Part shown: positions 48,887-57,816 of the stretch, piece after piece
Position numbering within the stretch: position 1 is the stretch's first letter
Layout of the letters: each line of letters begins with the position of its first letter
NCBI GenBank assembly: GCA_903835005.1
Contig: CAILLK010000101.1
Coordinates: 1 to 64,000 of the forward strand
From: an uncultured Bacteroidota bacterium
GTDB taxonomy: Bacteria; Bacteroidota; Bacteroidia; Chitinophagales; Chitinophagaceae
Direction of reading: 5' to 3'
Length of the DNA: 64,000 nucleotides
The notes under the pieces: generated by a model
Told to the model about the DNA's origin: nothing
The model's database searches: none
Seen by the model: the letters and a program-made list of their open reading frames with translations, nothing else
Position numbers and translations under genes: made by a program

Positions 48887-48902
48887 TTAAAAAATCAAAA
48901 AA

Positions 48903-49292
48903 ATGGAAGCCGTTGCCCGTTTAAGAAATTATCCAACCTCGCCCCGTAAGATGCGCCTCCTGGCAGATCTTATCCGTGGAAAGGAAGTGGAAGAGGCGCT
49001 GAATATATTGAAATTCAGCACCAAAGATCCGTCAGTACCGCTGGAAAAGCTGTTATTGAGCGCTGTAGCCAACTGGAGAGTGAAAAATGAAGGTAATGAT
49101 GTTGCTGAAGCAGGATTGTTTGTTAAAACAATATTTGTAGATGGTGGCCGTGTTCTTAAGCGGATGCGTCCGGCTCCGCAGGGCAGGGCTTACAGGGTGC
49201 GCAAGCGCAGCAACCACATCACTTTATTTGTGGACAGCCGGAATGCAGTAACTGAAAACGCAAACACAGAAAACGAAAAAGTTCAAGCTTAA
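48903..49292 (+). CDS. rplV: 50S ribosomal protein L22
   Basis: [32 protein letters not shown]...[22 protein letters not shown]. Confidence 0.97.
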   Translation: MEAVARLRNYPTSPRKMRLLADLIRGKEVEEALNILKFSTKDPSVPLEKLLLSAVANWRVKNEGNDVAEAGLFVKTIFVDGGRVLKRMRPAPQGRAYRVRKRSNHITLFVDSRNAVTENANTENEKVQA

Positions 49293-49303
49293 TATATAAA
49301 GTA

Positions 49304-50227
49304 ATGGGTCAAAAATGTAATCCTATAGGTAACAGGTTGGGCATCATCCGCGGATGGGACTCAATGTGGTATGGCGAAAAAAGGGACTTCGGCCAGAAAC
49401 TGGTTGAAGACCACAAGATCCGCAACTACCTCAATGCACGTATCAATAAAGGCGGTATTTCCCGTATCGTTATTGAGCGCACACTGGGCAAGCTGATCGT
49501 TACTATTCATACTTCAAAGCCTGGTATCATCATAGGTAAGGGTGGAACAGAAGTTGATCGTATCAAGGAAGAGCTGAAGAAGCTTACCAAGAAGGAAGAT
49601 GTGCAGATCAACATTATGGAGATCCGTCGTCCTGAACTGGATGCCATGATTGTGGGTGAAACAATTGCCCGCCAGATTGAAGGCCGTGTAAGTTACAAGC
49701 GCGCTATCAAAATGGCAATATCCACAGCAATGAGGATGGGTGCAGAAGGTATAAAAATTAAAGCGGGTGGCCGTCTTAATGGTTCTGAAATAGCCCGTTC
49801 TGAAGAATTCAAACAAGGCCGTACTCCTTTGCATACTTTCCGTATGGATATTGATTACGCTTCCACTTATGCCATGACTGTTTATGGTAAAATTGGTTTG
49901 AAAATCTGGGTTTGTAAAGGTGAAGTTCTGGGCAAGCGTGAGCTGAATCCTAATTTCTCTGCCAATTCCGATAGCCGTGGCAATCGCCCTGCTGGTGGAT
50001 TTGCCGGTGGCGAAGGCGGAGGACCACGTGGTGATCGTGACCGTGAGCGCGGTGGTGATCGTGGCGACCGCAGAGGCGGTGGCGGTGGTGAAAGAGGCGG
50101 CGGCGGTGGTGACCGCAGAGGCGGCGGCGGTGCAGGCCGTGGTGGAGCAGGTGGCGGCCGTTCAGGCGGAGCAGCTGGTGGCGGTCGTTCGAATGGCGGC
50201 GGCTCAGGAACCGGTGGACGCAGATAA
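49304..50227 (+). CDS. rpsC: 30S ribosomal protein S3 with Gly/Arg-rich C-terminal extension
   Basis: [20 protein letters not shown]...[13 protein letters not shown]...[13 protein letters not shown], then about 85 aa of RGG/GGG repeats. Confidence 0.97.
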   Translation: MGQKCNPIGNRLGIIRGWDSMWYGEKRDFGQKLVEDHKIRNYLNARINKGGISRIVIERTLGKLIVTIHTSKPGIIIGKGGTEVDRIKEELKKLTKKEDVQINIMEIRRPELDAMIVGETIARQIEGRVSYKRAIKMAISTAMRMGAEGIKIKAGGRLNGSEIARSEEFKQGRTPLHTFRMDIDYASTYAMTVYGKIGLKIWVCKGEVLGKRELNPNFSANSDSRGNRPAGGFAGGEGGGPRGDRDRERGGDRGDRRGGGGGERGGGGGDRRGGGGAGRGGAGGGRSGGAAGGGRSNGGGSGTGGRR

Positions 50228-50265
50228 TAATATTGTTTTAGAATACTTTAATAAATATTGTAACA

Positions 50266-50688
50266 ATGTTACAACCAAAAAAATCAAAACACAGGAAAGC
50301 GCATAAAGGAAGAATCAGAGGTAACGCTCAGAGAGGCGCTATGATATCATTCGGTTCATTCGGCCTCAAGGCTATGGAACCAAAGTGGATCAACAACCGC
50401 CAGATTGAAGCAGCCCGCCAGGCATTAACCCGTCACATGAAGCGTGAAGGTAATGTGTGGATCCGGATATTCCCTGATAAGCCGATTACCCGCAAGCCTG
50501 CTGAAGTGCGTATGGGTAAAGGAAAGGGTAGCCTTGAATTCTGGGCTGCGGTTGTTAAGCCAGGTCTGATCATGTTTGAACTGGATGGCGTACCAATGAA
50601 GGTAGCTCAGGAAGCATTATTGCTGGCTGCACAGAAATTACCAATCCGGACGAAGTTTGTTGTTCGTCATGATTATGCAGGTGAATAA
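50266..50688 (+). CDS. rplP: 50S ribosomal protein L16
   Basis: [19 protein letters not shown]...[24 protein letters not shown]. Confidence 0.98.
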   Translation: MLQPKKSKHRKAHKGRIRGNAQRGAMISFGSFGLKAMEPKWINNRQIEAARQALTRHMKREGNVWIRIFPDKPITRKPAEVRMGKGKGSLEFWAAVVKPGLIMFELDGVPMKVAQEALLLAAQKLPIRTKFVVRHDYAGE

Positions 50689-50759
50689 AATTATAGTATC
50701 AGGCCTGAAGTAACAGAATTGTAGTTGTTACGTCAGATTAAGTAAAAATATAAAATTTG

Positions 50760-50792
50760 TCTTTAGACTAACGACTTTAGACTAACGACTAA
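50760..50792. repeat. GACTTA/GACTAA array, locus 6
   Basis: tctttagactaacgactttagactaacgacta, two 14-nt units, upstream of rpmC. Confidence 0.85.
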
Positions 50793-50806
50793 TAAAAATC
50801 AACAAA

Positions 50807-51019
50807 ATGGCAAAAGCACAAAAGGCGAAGGTTGATGATTACCGTTCGCTGGAAAATGAAGCGCTGAATGAAAGGATTCTGGACGAGGAGATGCGCCTGA
50901 AAAAGACGAAGTTCAGCCATGCGGTTAATCCGATCGAGAACCCGCTATCAATCAAGACACAGCGCCGTGCAATTGCGCGTCTGAAAACGGAACAGCATAA
51001 AAGAAAATTAGGTTTCTGA
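50807..51019 (+). CDS. rpmC: 50S ribosomal protein L29
   Basis: Short L29-like coiled-coil; position between rplP and rpsQ. Confidence 0.93.
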   Translation: MAKAQKAKVDDYRSLENEALNERILDEEMRLKKTKFSHAVNPIENPLSIKTQRRAIARLKTEQHKRKLGF

Positions 51020-51033
51020 TAAAGTAATATTTT

Positions 51034-51300
51034 ATGACGATGACGATTGAAAGAAAAAGCAGGAAAACCCGTATCGGGATAGTAAGCAGTAACAAGATGA
51101 CCAAAACCATCACCGTTACTGTTGAAAGGAAGGTAAAACACCCGATGTATGGTAAGTTCCTGAAAAAATCATCAAGCTTCCATGCTCATGATGAGGCCAA
51201 CAATGCCGGTATTGGCGATGTGGTGCGCATTATGGAAACTCGCCCGCTGAGCAAAACAAAGCGCTGGCGCCTGGTAGAAATTATTGAAAAAGCTAAGTAA
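51034..51300 (+). CDS. rpsQ: 30S ribosomal protein S17
   Basis: [33 protein letters not shown]...[23 protein letters not shown]. Confidence 0.97.
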   Translation: MTMTIERKSRKTRIGIVSSNKMTKTITVTVERKVKHPMYGKFLKKSSSFHAHDEANNAGIGDVVRIMETRPLSKTKRWRLVEIIEKAK

Positions 51301-51309
51301 CCATTCAAG

Positions 51310-51678
51310 ATGATACAACAAGAATCCCGGCTCAATGTAGCCGACAACAGCGGAGCTAAAGAGGTACTTTGCATACGTGTGCTGGGCAACTCGGGACAAG
51401 ATTACGCAGGTATCGGTGATAAAATCGTTGTAACTGTTAAGGACGCGCTCCCTGGTGGTGGTGTCAAGAAAGGCACTGTTTCTAAAGCGGTTATTGTCCG
51501 CACAAAAAACAAGTTGCGCCGCAAAGATGGCTCATACATCAACTTTGATGATAATGCTGTTGTGCTGCTCAATAACGCCGACGATCCGCGCGGTACCCGT
51601 ATATTCGGCCCGGTAGCCCGTGAACTGCGTGATAAAGGTTACATGAAAATTGTTTCCCTTGCTCCTGAAGTATTGTAA
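51310..51678 (+). CDS. rplN: 50S ribosomal protein L14
   Basis: [26 protein letters not shown]...[29 protein letters not shown]. Confidence 0.98.
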   Translation: MIQQESRLNVADNSGAKEVLCIRVLGNSGQDYAGIGDKIVVTVKDALPGGGVKKGTVSKAVIVRTKNKLRRKDGSYINFDDNAVVLLNNADDPRGTRIFGPVARELRDKGYMKIVSLAPEVL

Positions 51679-51687
51679 AAATTAGTG

Positions 51688-51717
51688 TACCTTTGCAGCC
51701 CCTTAGAAAATAAGGTG
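51688..51717 (+). promoter_or_regulatory. Candidate internal -7 element plus hairpin upstream of rplX
   Basis: TACCTTTG (51688-51695) then CCTTA-GAAAA-TAAGG; no canonical -33 TTTG at 19-nt spacing. Confidence 0.35.
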
Positions 51718-51740
51718 CCTGAAAAGACAAAATAGTAAAA

Positions 51741-52079
51741 ATGAAAAAGAGATTTAAACCGAAGTTCAATATTAAAAAGGGCGACAACGTGGTGGTTATT
51801 GCCGGTGATGATAAAAACCGCACTGAGCCACGTGAAGTGCTGTCTGTAGATCCGTCTGTTGGCAAGGTCCTGGTTAAAGATGTAAATCTGGTAACCAAAC
51901 ACCTGAAGCCTAATGCCCAGAATCCGCAGGGTGGTATTGTTAAGGAGGAAGCGCCTATTCACATCTCTAATGTGATGCTGTGGGATGCTAAGTCCAAAGC
52001 TCCGGCTCGTGTTAAGCGCAGTCGTACTGAAACAGGTTTTGTTCGTGTATCTAAAACATCAGGGGAGGTAATCAAGTAA
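51741..52079 (+). CDS. rplX: 50S ribosomal protein L24
   Basis: FNIKKGDNVVVIAGDDKN...VKDVNLVTKHLKPNAQNPQGGIVKEEAPIHISNVML. Confidence 0.97.
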   Translation: MKKRFKPKFNIKKGDNVVVIAGDDKNRTEPREVLSVDPSVGKVLVKDVNLVTKHLKPNAQNPQGGIVKEEAPIHISNVMLWDAKSKAPARVKRSRTETGFVRVSKTSGEVIK

Positions 52080-52756
52080 TGGCAACGGCAAAAACACCGG
52101 CAACTAAAGGGCCGGCAACTACAAAAGATAAAAACCCTAAAAAAGGGTCGACCAGCTCGGTAGAAGGTGGTAACCAGGCTGCATTGCCTGCCGGCTATAA
52201 GCCAAGGATGCAGAGCATGTACAGGGAGCAGGTAATTCCTGCTATGATGAAGAAATTTGGCTACAAATCTGTAATGGAGTGCCCGAGGCTGGTAAAAATA
52301 TGCCTGAATCAGGGTGTGAAAGGATCAACTTCCGATAAGAAGATGATTGATGATGCAGTAGCTGAAATGACTATCATTTCCGGTCAGAGGGCTATCCCTA
52401 CAATGTCTAAGAAAGATATATCCAACTTTAAGCTGCGTAAAAACATGCCGATAGGTTGTCGTGTTACCCTCAGGCATGTAAAGATGTATGAATTCCTGGA
52501 TCGTTTTATATCTGTTTCTCTTCCCCGTGTACGTGACTTTAAAGGTATCAGTGAAAAATCATTTGATGGCCGCGGTAACTATACTATGGGTATCAATGAG
52601 CAGATCATCTATCCTGAAATCAACATCGACAAGATTACACGTCTGAGTGGTATGGATATCACTTTTGTAACCACTGCCAAAACAAATGAAGAGGCATATG
52701 AGTTATTGAAAGAAATGGGTATGCCTTTCACCAACATGGAAAAAACAGGTAAATAA
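52079..52756 (+). CDS. rplE: 50S ribosomal protein L5 with low-complexity N-terminal extension
   Basis: MYREQVIPAMMKKFGYKSVMECPRLVKICLNQGVKG core; about 40-aa Thr/Lys/Ala/Pro extension; start overlaps rplX stop by 1 nt (TAATG). Confidence 0.96.
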   Translation: MATAKTPATKGPATTKDKNPKKGSTSSVEGGNQAALPAGYKPRMQSMYREQVIPAMMKKFGYKSVMECPRLVKICLNQGVKGSTSDKKMIDDAVAEMTIISGQRAIPTMSKKDISNFKLRKNMPIGCRVTLRHVKMYEFLDRFISVSLPRVRDFKGISEKSFDGRGNYTMGINEQIIYPEINIDKITRLSGMDITFVTTAKTNEEAYELLKEMGMPFTNMEKTGK

Positions 52757-52800
52757 ATCTAACATTATAAATCGTCATAAGCATTTATAGTTGTCCTCAG

Positions 52801-52836
52801 CGACTTACGACTAAAGACTTACGACTTACGACTTAA
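52801..52836. repeat. GACTTA/GACTAA array, locus 7
   Basis: cgacttacgactaaagacttacgacttacgactta immediately upstream of rpsN. Confidence 0.85.
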
Positions 52837-52840
52837 AAAC

Positions 52841-53110
52841 ATGGCAAAAGAATCAGTAAAAGCCCGCCAGCGCAAACGCGAACACATGGTTGCCAAGTAT
52901 GCATCAAAACGTGCAGCACTTAAAGCAGCCGGAGATTACGCAGGATTGGATAAGCTTCCAAAAAACTCCTCAGCAGTACGTTTGAGGAACCGTTGTCAGC
53001 TTACCGGTCGTCCAAGAGGCTATCTCCGGTATTTCGGTGTATGCCGTCTGGTTTTCCGCGATATGGCTCTGGATGGTAAGATACCAGGTGTTCGTAAAGC
53101 AAGCTGGTAG
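52841..53110 (+). CDS. rpsN: 30S ribosomal protein S14 (zinc-independent type)
   Basis: [41 protein letters not shown], 89 aa, no CxxC pairs. Confidence 0.97.
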   Translation: MAKESVKARQRKREHMVAKYASKRAALKAAGDYAGLDKLPKNSSAVRLRNRCQLTGRPRGYLRYFGVCRLVFRDMALDGKIPGVRKASW

Positions 53111-53235
53111 TATCCGGGTACCAATATCGCCTTTGCGTAAATTCTGGCGGTCAATGGAAGAAACGTTTCAAAGTCAGAACCATCAGGTGTCTGATACTAG
53201 TAACAAATATTAATCAATAAAACTCAATTTTTAAA

Positions 53236-53634
53236 ATGGTAACAGATCCAGTAGCAGATTATCTGACCCGTATCCGTAACGCACAGATGGCCCGTCATCG
53301 TATTGTTGAAATACCAGCTTCCAATGTTAAGAAGCGCATCACCGAAATACTTTACGAAAAAGGCTACATACTGAAGTATAAATTTGAGGATGATAACAAG
53401 CAAGGTCTTATTAAAATAGCGTTGAAATATGACGCTCAGACTAAAGATCCTGCTATTAAGTCATTAGAGCGCATAAGCCGTCCGGGATTGCGTCAGTATG
53501 CTAAGCCAGCTGATATCCGCCGGGTTCAGAATGGATTGGGTATTGCAATTGTATCTACTTCTAAAGGGTTAATGACCGATAAAGAAGCCCGTACACAAAA
53601 TGTAGGTGGTGAGGTAATGTGTAATATTTATTAA
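53236..53634 (+). CDS. rpsH: 30S ribosomal protein S8
   Basis: VADYLTRIRNAQMARH...GLGIAIVSTSKGLMTDKEARTQNVGGEVMCNIY. Confidence 0.98.
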   Translation: MVTDPVADYLTRIRNAQMARHRIVEIPASNVKKRITEILYEKGYILKYKFEDDNKQGLIKIALKYDAQTKDPAIKSLERISRPGLRQYAKPADIRRVQNGLGIAIVSTSKGLMTDKEARTQNVGGEVMCNIY

Positions 53635-53771
53635 TTGTTTTGCAAATGTGGTTATTGGCATTTATGCACATAACCTTTTAAATAAAGAGTAAAGCCGAGA
53701 ATTTAAGTTCTCTATACGGTAACTGAACACGGCTGAATGTTTTTGAATTTTAACTTTTGAATTAATTTATT

Positions 53772-54326
53772 ATGTCTCGTATAGGTAAAAAACCAATTAC
53801 ATTGCTGAAAGGAGTATCTGCTTCAGTTTCTTCAGCTAATGAATTGAAAGTAAAAGGGCCAAAGGGTGAATTAACCCAGGCAATTGATCGTGATATCACT
53901 ATCAAAATAGATGGCGATCAGCTTCTGGTTGAGCGTCCTACTGATCAGATCCGTCACCGTGCTTTGCATGGTTTGTATCGTTCACTGATTGCCAACATGG
54001 TAACAGGTGTAACTACCGGATTTAAAAGAGAACTGGAACTTGTCGGTGTAGGTTATCGTGCTGCTGTCACTGGCCAGACTATTGATCTTGCATTAGGTTA
54101 TTCTCATAACATTATATTTGAATTGCCAAAAGAAATCAAAGCTGCTGCCACTGCCGAAAAAGGACAGAACCCAAGAATTATTCTTGAGTCGAATGACAAG
54201 CAGTTGCTTGGCGCTGTAGCTGCAAAACTGAGGAGCTTGCGTAAACCGGAACCATACAAGGGTAAAGGGGTACGTTACTCAACGGAAACAGTTCGTCGTA
54301 AAGCTGGTAAGTCTGCGGGTAAGTAA
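53772..54326 (+). CDS. rplF: 50S ribosomal protein L6
   Basis: MSRIGKKPITL...VKGPKGEL...EPYKGKGVRYSTETVRRKAGKSAGK. Confidence 0.98.
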   Translation: MSRIGKKPITLLKGVSASVSSANELKVKGPKGELTQAIDRDITIKIDGDQLLVERPTDQIRHRALHGLYRSLIANMVTGVTTGFKRELELVGVGYRAAVTGQTIDLALGYSHNIIFELPKEIKAAATAEKGQNPRIILESNDKQLLGAVAAKLRSLRKPEPYKGKGVRYSTETVRRKAGKSAGK

Positions 54327-54459
54327 TAAATGGTTAGTTGGCAGTTTACAATTGGCAAGGTGCAGATTGATACTGTTGTTCAAGATCAGAGATAGAATTA
54401 AATTAAAAGTAACTCCGGTAGCTCCTGAGAATTTGGGAAGCCCGTAAAACTGAGATAAA

Positions 54460-54819
54460 ATGTCACAAGACGCAAAAGTAATCCGTCGCCAGAAATTACG
54501 CTGGCGCATACGCACAAAACTTCATGGTACTGCCCAGAAACCAAGGTTATCTGTGTTTCGCAGTAACAATGATATCTACGTGCAGCTTATAGATGATAAT
54601 AATGGTTTAACACTTGCCGCAGCAAGTTCCCGTGAAAAGGATATCGTTGCGCTTGGTGGCAACAAGGTTGCCAAATCATTGAATGTTGGTAAAGCAATCG
54701 CCCAGAAAGCCAAAGCAGCAGGAATAGACACCTGTGTGTTTGACCGCGGTGGTTACCTGTATCATGGCCGCGTTAAGTCAGTGGCTGATGGTGCCCGTGA
54801 AGGTGGATTGAAATTCTAA
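54460..54819 (+). CDS. rplR: 50S ribosomal protein L18
   Basis: [24 protein letters not shown]...[27 protein letters not shown]. Confidence 0.98.
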   Translation: MSQDAKVIRRQKLRWRIRTKLHGTAQKPRLSVFRSNNDIYVQLIDDNNGLTLAAASSREKDIVALGGNKVAKSLNVGKAIAQKAKAAGIDTCVFDRGGYLYHGRVKSVADGAREGGLKF

Positions 54820-54916
54820 TTATCAGCATTACCTGAACAGGGTAGGGCTCAATTGAAAAATAATAAAAACAAACCTGCAATAACTATCAGTAACGGCAGG
54901 CCAATAAAAAAATAAA

Positions 54917-55435
54917 ATGGCGAATTCACAAATCAGTCGCGTAAAAGGGGGAGACCTGGAACTGCATGAAAAAGTAGTGGCTATCAATCGTGTGGTTAAG
55001 ACTACTAAAGGCGGTCGTGCATTCAGCTTCTCTGCTCTTGTAGTAGTGGGCAATGGTGCAGGTGTTGTAGGTCACGGTCTCGGGAAAGCAAAAGAAGTTC
55101 AGGAAGCTATCACCAAGGGAATTGATGATGCCAAGAAAAATCTCATCAAGGTGCCGGTAATGCATGGTACTATTCCTCACGAGCAGTTGGCTAAAGAAGG
55201 CGCTGCAAAAGTGATGATCAGGCCTGCTGCACATGGTACCGGTGTAATAGCCGGAGGCAGTATGCGTGCGGTTCTGGAAGCTGCCGGTATCACCGATGTT
55301 CTTTCAAAATCACTGGGCTCGGCTAATCCGCACAATGTGGTTAAAGCTACATTTACTGCATTAAGTATGCTGCGTGAGCCAATCAAAGTAGCGAAAGACC
55401 GCAACATCAGCCTGAAGAAAGTGTTTAATGGATAA
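54917..55435 (+). CDS. rpsE: 30S ribosomal protein S5
   Basis: [46 protein letters not shown]. Confidence 0.98.
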   Translation: MANSQISRVKGGDLELHEKVVAINRVVKTTKGGRAFSFSALVVVGNGAGVVGHGLGKAKEVQEAITKGIDDAKKNLIKVPVMHGTIPHEQLAKEGAAKVMIRPAAHGTGVIAGGSMRAVLEAAGITDVLSKSLGSANPHNVVKATFTALSMLREPIKVAKDRNISLKKVFNG

Positions 55436-55530
55436 TCAGGATTTTATTGAATAACCGGGTTAAAATTACTAATTAATACATCCCACAGGAATCAAAAGTT
55501 TAACTAAGATTAAAAGCTGAATAGATGGTT

Positions 55531-55552
55531 CCCCTTTAGGGGTTCAGGGGTT
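55531..55552 (+). promoter_or_regulatory. CCCCTTTAGGGG element upstream of rpmD
   Basis: cccctttaggggttcaggggtt, same motif as upstream of rplB and rplV. Confidence 0.55.
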
Positions 55553-55567
55553 TTAAATTGAATTGAT

Positions 55568-55789
55568 ATGTCAAAGATAAAAATTACACAGATAAAAAGC
55601 GGAATTGACCGCATGGCTCGCCAGAAGCGTACTTTAAAGGCTTTGGGCCTGCGCAATGTGCTGCATACTGTGGAAGTTGAAGCAACACCCCAGATATTTG
55701 GTATGGTGAATGCTGTGCATCATCTGGTAAAAGTGGAAGATGCCAGTGGCAAAACTTTATCCCAGTCTAATTTTGTTTCCGGAAAGTAA
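55568..55789 (+). CDS. rpmD: 50S ribosomal protein L30
   Basis: KIKITQIKSGIDRMARQKRTLKALGLRNVLHTVEVEATPQIFGMVNAVHHLVKVE. Confidence 0.96.
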   Translation: MSKIKITQIKSGIDRMARQKRTLKALGLRNVLHTVEVEATPQIFGMVNAVHHLVKVEDASGKTLSQSNFVSGK

Positions 55790-55884
55790 TCGGATAGTAC
55801 CGGAATATCCAAATAGAATTACCAGATTTTCTAACTGATTTGCGAGCGGTTATACATTCCGCGCAAGTTCAAAAATTGTAAATA

Positions 55885-56331
55885 ATGCAACTGCACAATC
55901 TGAAACCTGCTGAAGGTTCAACAAAAAAAGGTAAACGTATTGGTCGTGGTGAAGGTAGCGGCCATGGTGGAACAGCTACTAAAGGTAACAAAGGCCAGCA
56001 GGCCCGTACCGGTTATCAGTCCAAAAGAGGTCATGAAGGTGGCCAGATGCCTATTCAGCGCCGTATGCCTAAGCGCGGGTTCATTAATCCTTTCCGTGTT
56101 GAGTATAAAGTTTTCAACCTCAGCCAGCTCGATCAGCTGATCGAAAAATATGAGCTGAAGGAATTTACTCCTGATGTATTGTATATTAATGGTTTAATCA
56201 ACCGTACTGATCTGGTTAAGATCCTCGGTGCTGGTGAATTTAAAACCGTTATACCATTTAAAGTAAATGCAGCAAGCGCAAAAGCTAAAGAAGCTATAGC
56301 CGCTGCAGGTGCAACATTGGAGATTCTTTAG
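55885..56331 (+). CDS. rplO: 50S ribosomal protein L15
   Basis: MQLHNLKPAEGSTKKGKRIGRGEGSGHGGTATKGNKGQQARTG. Confidence 0.98.
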   Translation: MQLHNLKPAEGSTKKGKRIGRGEGSGHGGTATKGNKGQQARTGYQSKRGHEGGQMPIQRRMPKRGFINPFRVEYKVFNLSQLDQLIEKYELKEFTPDVLYINGLINRTDLVKILGAGEFKTVIPFKVNAASAKAKEAIAAAGATLEIL

Positions 56332-56409
56332 CATAAACAGGCGCATTTTTTGGTGAAATGCGTCTTTTATCGTTTATTCGCATTTCATTTTTGACTAACA
56401 ACAGTTCCT

Positions 56410-57768
56410 GTGAAGAAATTTATAGATAAACTTAAGAATATCTGGAGCATTGACGAACTTCGTAAACGTATTCTGTACACTATTACACTGGTGTTGGTAT
56501 ATCGTGTAGGATGTTACGTTGCCCTGCCAGGAATTAACCCTTCCCGCCTCAGCGACTCAAATGGTCCCGGCGGTATCCTCGGTATTTTGAACATGTTTGC
56601 AGGCGGAGCTTTCAGCCGTGCATCCATTTTTGCATTGGGTGTTATGCCGTATATCTCGGCATCTATCTTTATGCAGCTTGCAGGTATTGTTATACCCCAG
56701 GTTGCCAAAATGCAGAAAGAAGACAGTGGCCGCAGGAAAATAAATCAGTATACCCGTTATCTCACAGTAATTGTTACCGCTTTCCAGGCAAGCGCTTATG
56801 TGGCTTATCTGCGTTCCGGTACTTATCAGGCAGCTCTTGCTCCCGACTACAGCCCTTATATGTTCTGGTTGAGTACAATTGTTGTGCTCACAGCTGGTAC
56901 TTTATTTGTAATGTGGCTTGGTGAAAGAATTACGGAGCGTGGAATAGGTAATGGTACTTCCCTTATTATCATGGTTGGTATCCTTGCACGTTTCCCGCAC
57001 TCTATTTTCCAGGAGTTCGGCGCCAAGAATTTAGGTGGCGGCGGTGGTCTGTTGATATTCCTGATAGAGCTGGCTATTCTTATCGCTGTTATCATTGGTC
57101 TTATATTGCTCACACAGGGTGTTCGTAAAATACCATTGAATTATGCACGTCGTATCATTGGCAGCACCAATGCAGCCAAGGAAGTAAGTGGCGCTCGTGA
57201 TTTTATACCTTTGAAAGTGAACTCAGCAGGCGTTATGCCTATCATCTTTGCCCAGGCAATGATGTTTATCCCTACCATATTCACCAGTTTTGCAACCAAT
57301 GAAAAAGCAGCGGGTTTTGTACATTCACTGTCTGATCCAAGGTCTCTGTGGTACAACCTTATCTATGCAATAATGGTTATTTTATTCACTTATTTCTACA
57401 CGGCTTTGATATTCAATCCGACTGAAATGGCTGATAACCTGAAACGCAATAACAGCTTTATACCGGGTGTTAAACCAGGTGAACCAACAGCCAACTACAT
57501 TGCAACTATTATGGATCGTATCACACTGCCGGGTGCATGTTTCCTCGCTCTTGCAGGTATATTACCCGGAATAGCTACATTATTGGGTGTAACGAGTGGT
57601 TTCGCTTCATTCTTTGGTGGTACTTCAATGCTGATTGGTGTGGGTGTTATTCTCGATACATTGCAGCAGGTAGAAAGTTATTTGCTCATGAACCATTACG
57701 ATGGTTTGATGAAAACCGGTCACATTGTAGGCCGTACCGCAGTAGCTCCGACCCGTGCATCAGCCTAG
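56410..57768 (+). CDS. secY: Preprotein translocase subunit SecY (GTG start)
   Basis: LRKRILYTITLVLVYRVGCYVALPGI, GVMPYISASIFMQL, NSAGVMPIIFAQA motifs. Confidence 0.98.
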   Translation: MKKFIDKLKNIWSIDELRKRILYTITLVLVYRVGCYVALPGINPSRLSDSNGPGGILGILNMFAGGAFSRASIFALGVMPYISASIFMQLAGIVIPQVAKMQKEDSGRRKINQYTRYLTVIVTAFQASAYVAYLRSGTYQAALAPDYSPYMFWLSTIVVLTAGTLFVMWLGERITERGIGNGTSLIIMVGILARFPHSIFQEFGAKNLGGGGGLLIFLIELAILIAVIIGLILLTQGVRKIPLNYARRIIGSTNAAKEVSGARDFIPLKVNSAGVMPIIFAQAMMFIPTIFTSFATNEKAAGFVHSLSDPRSLWYNLIYAIMVILFTYFYTALIFNPTEMADNLKRNNSFIPGVKPGEPTANYIATIMDRITLPGACFLALAGILPGIATLLGVTSGFASFFGGTSMLIGVGVILDTLQQVESYLLMNHYDGLMKTGHIVGRTAVAPTRASA

Positions 57769-57816
57769 TATAAGGTTTTGGAGTTTGGAATTTGATTTTT
57801 GACCTTTAATTTATTA

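Noticed and set aside
49977-50306. 109-aa Ala/Val-rich plus-strand ORF
   Set aside because: Frame-shifted reading of the Gly/Arg-rich rpsC tail; composition is a codon-repeat artefact.
17764-52836. GACTTA arrays considered as CRISPR
   Set aside because: Units are 6-7 nt without spacers, and no cas genes are present.
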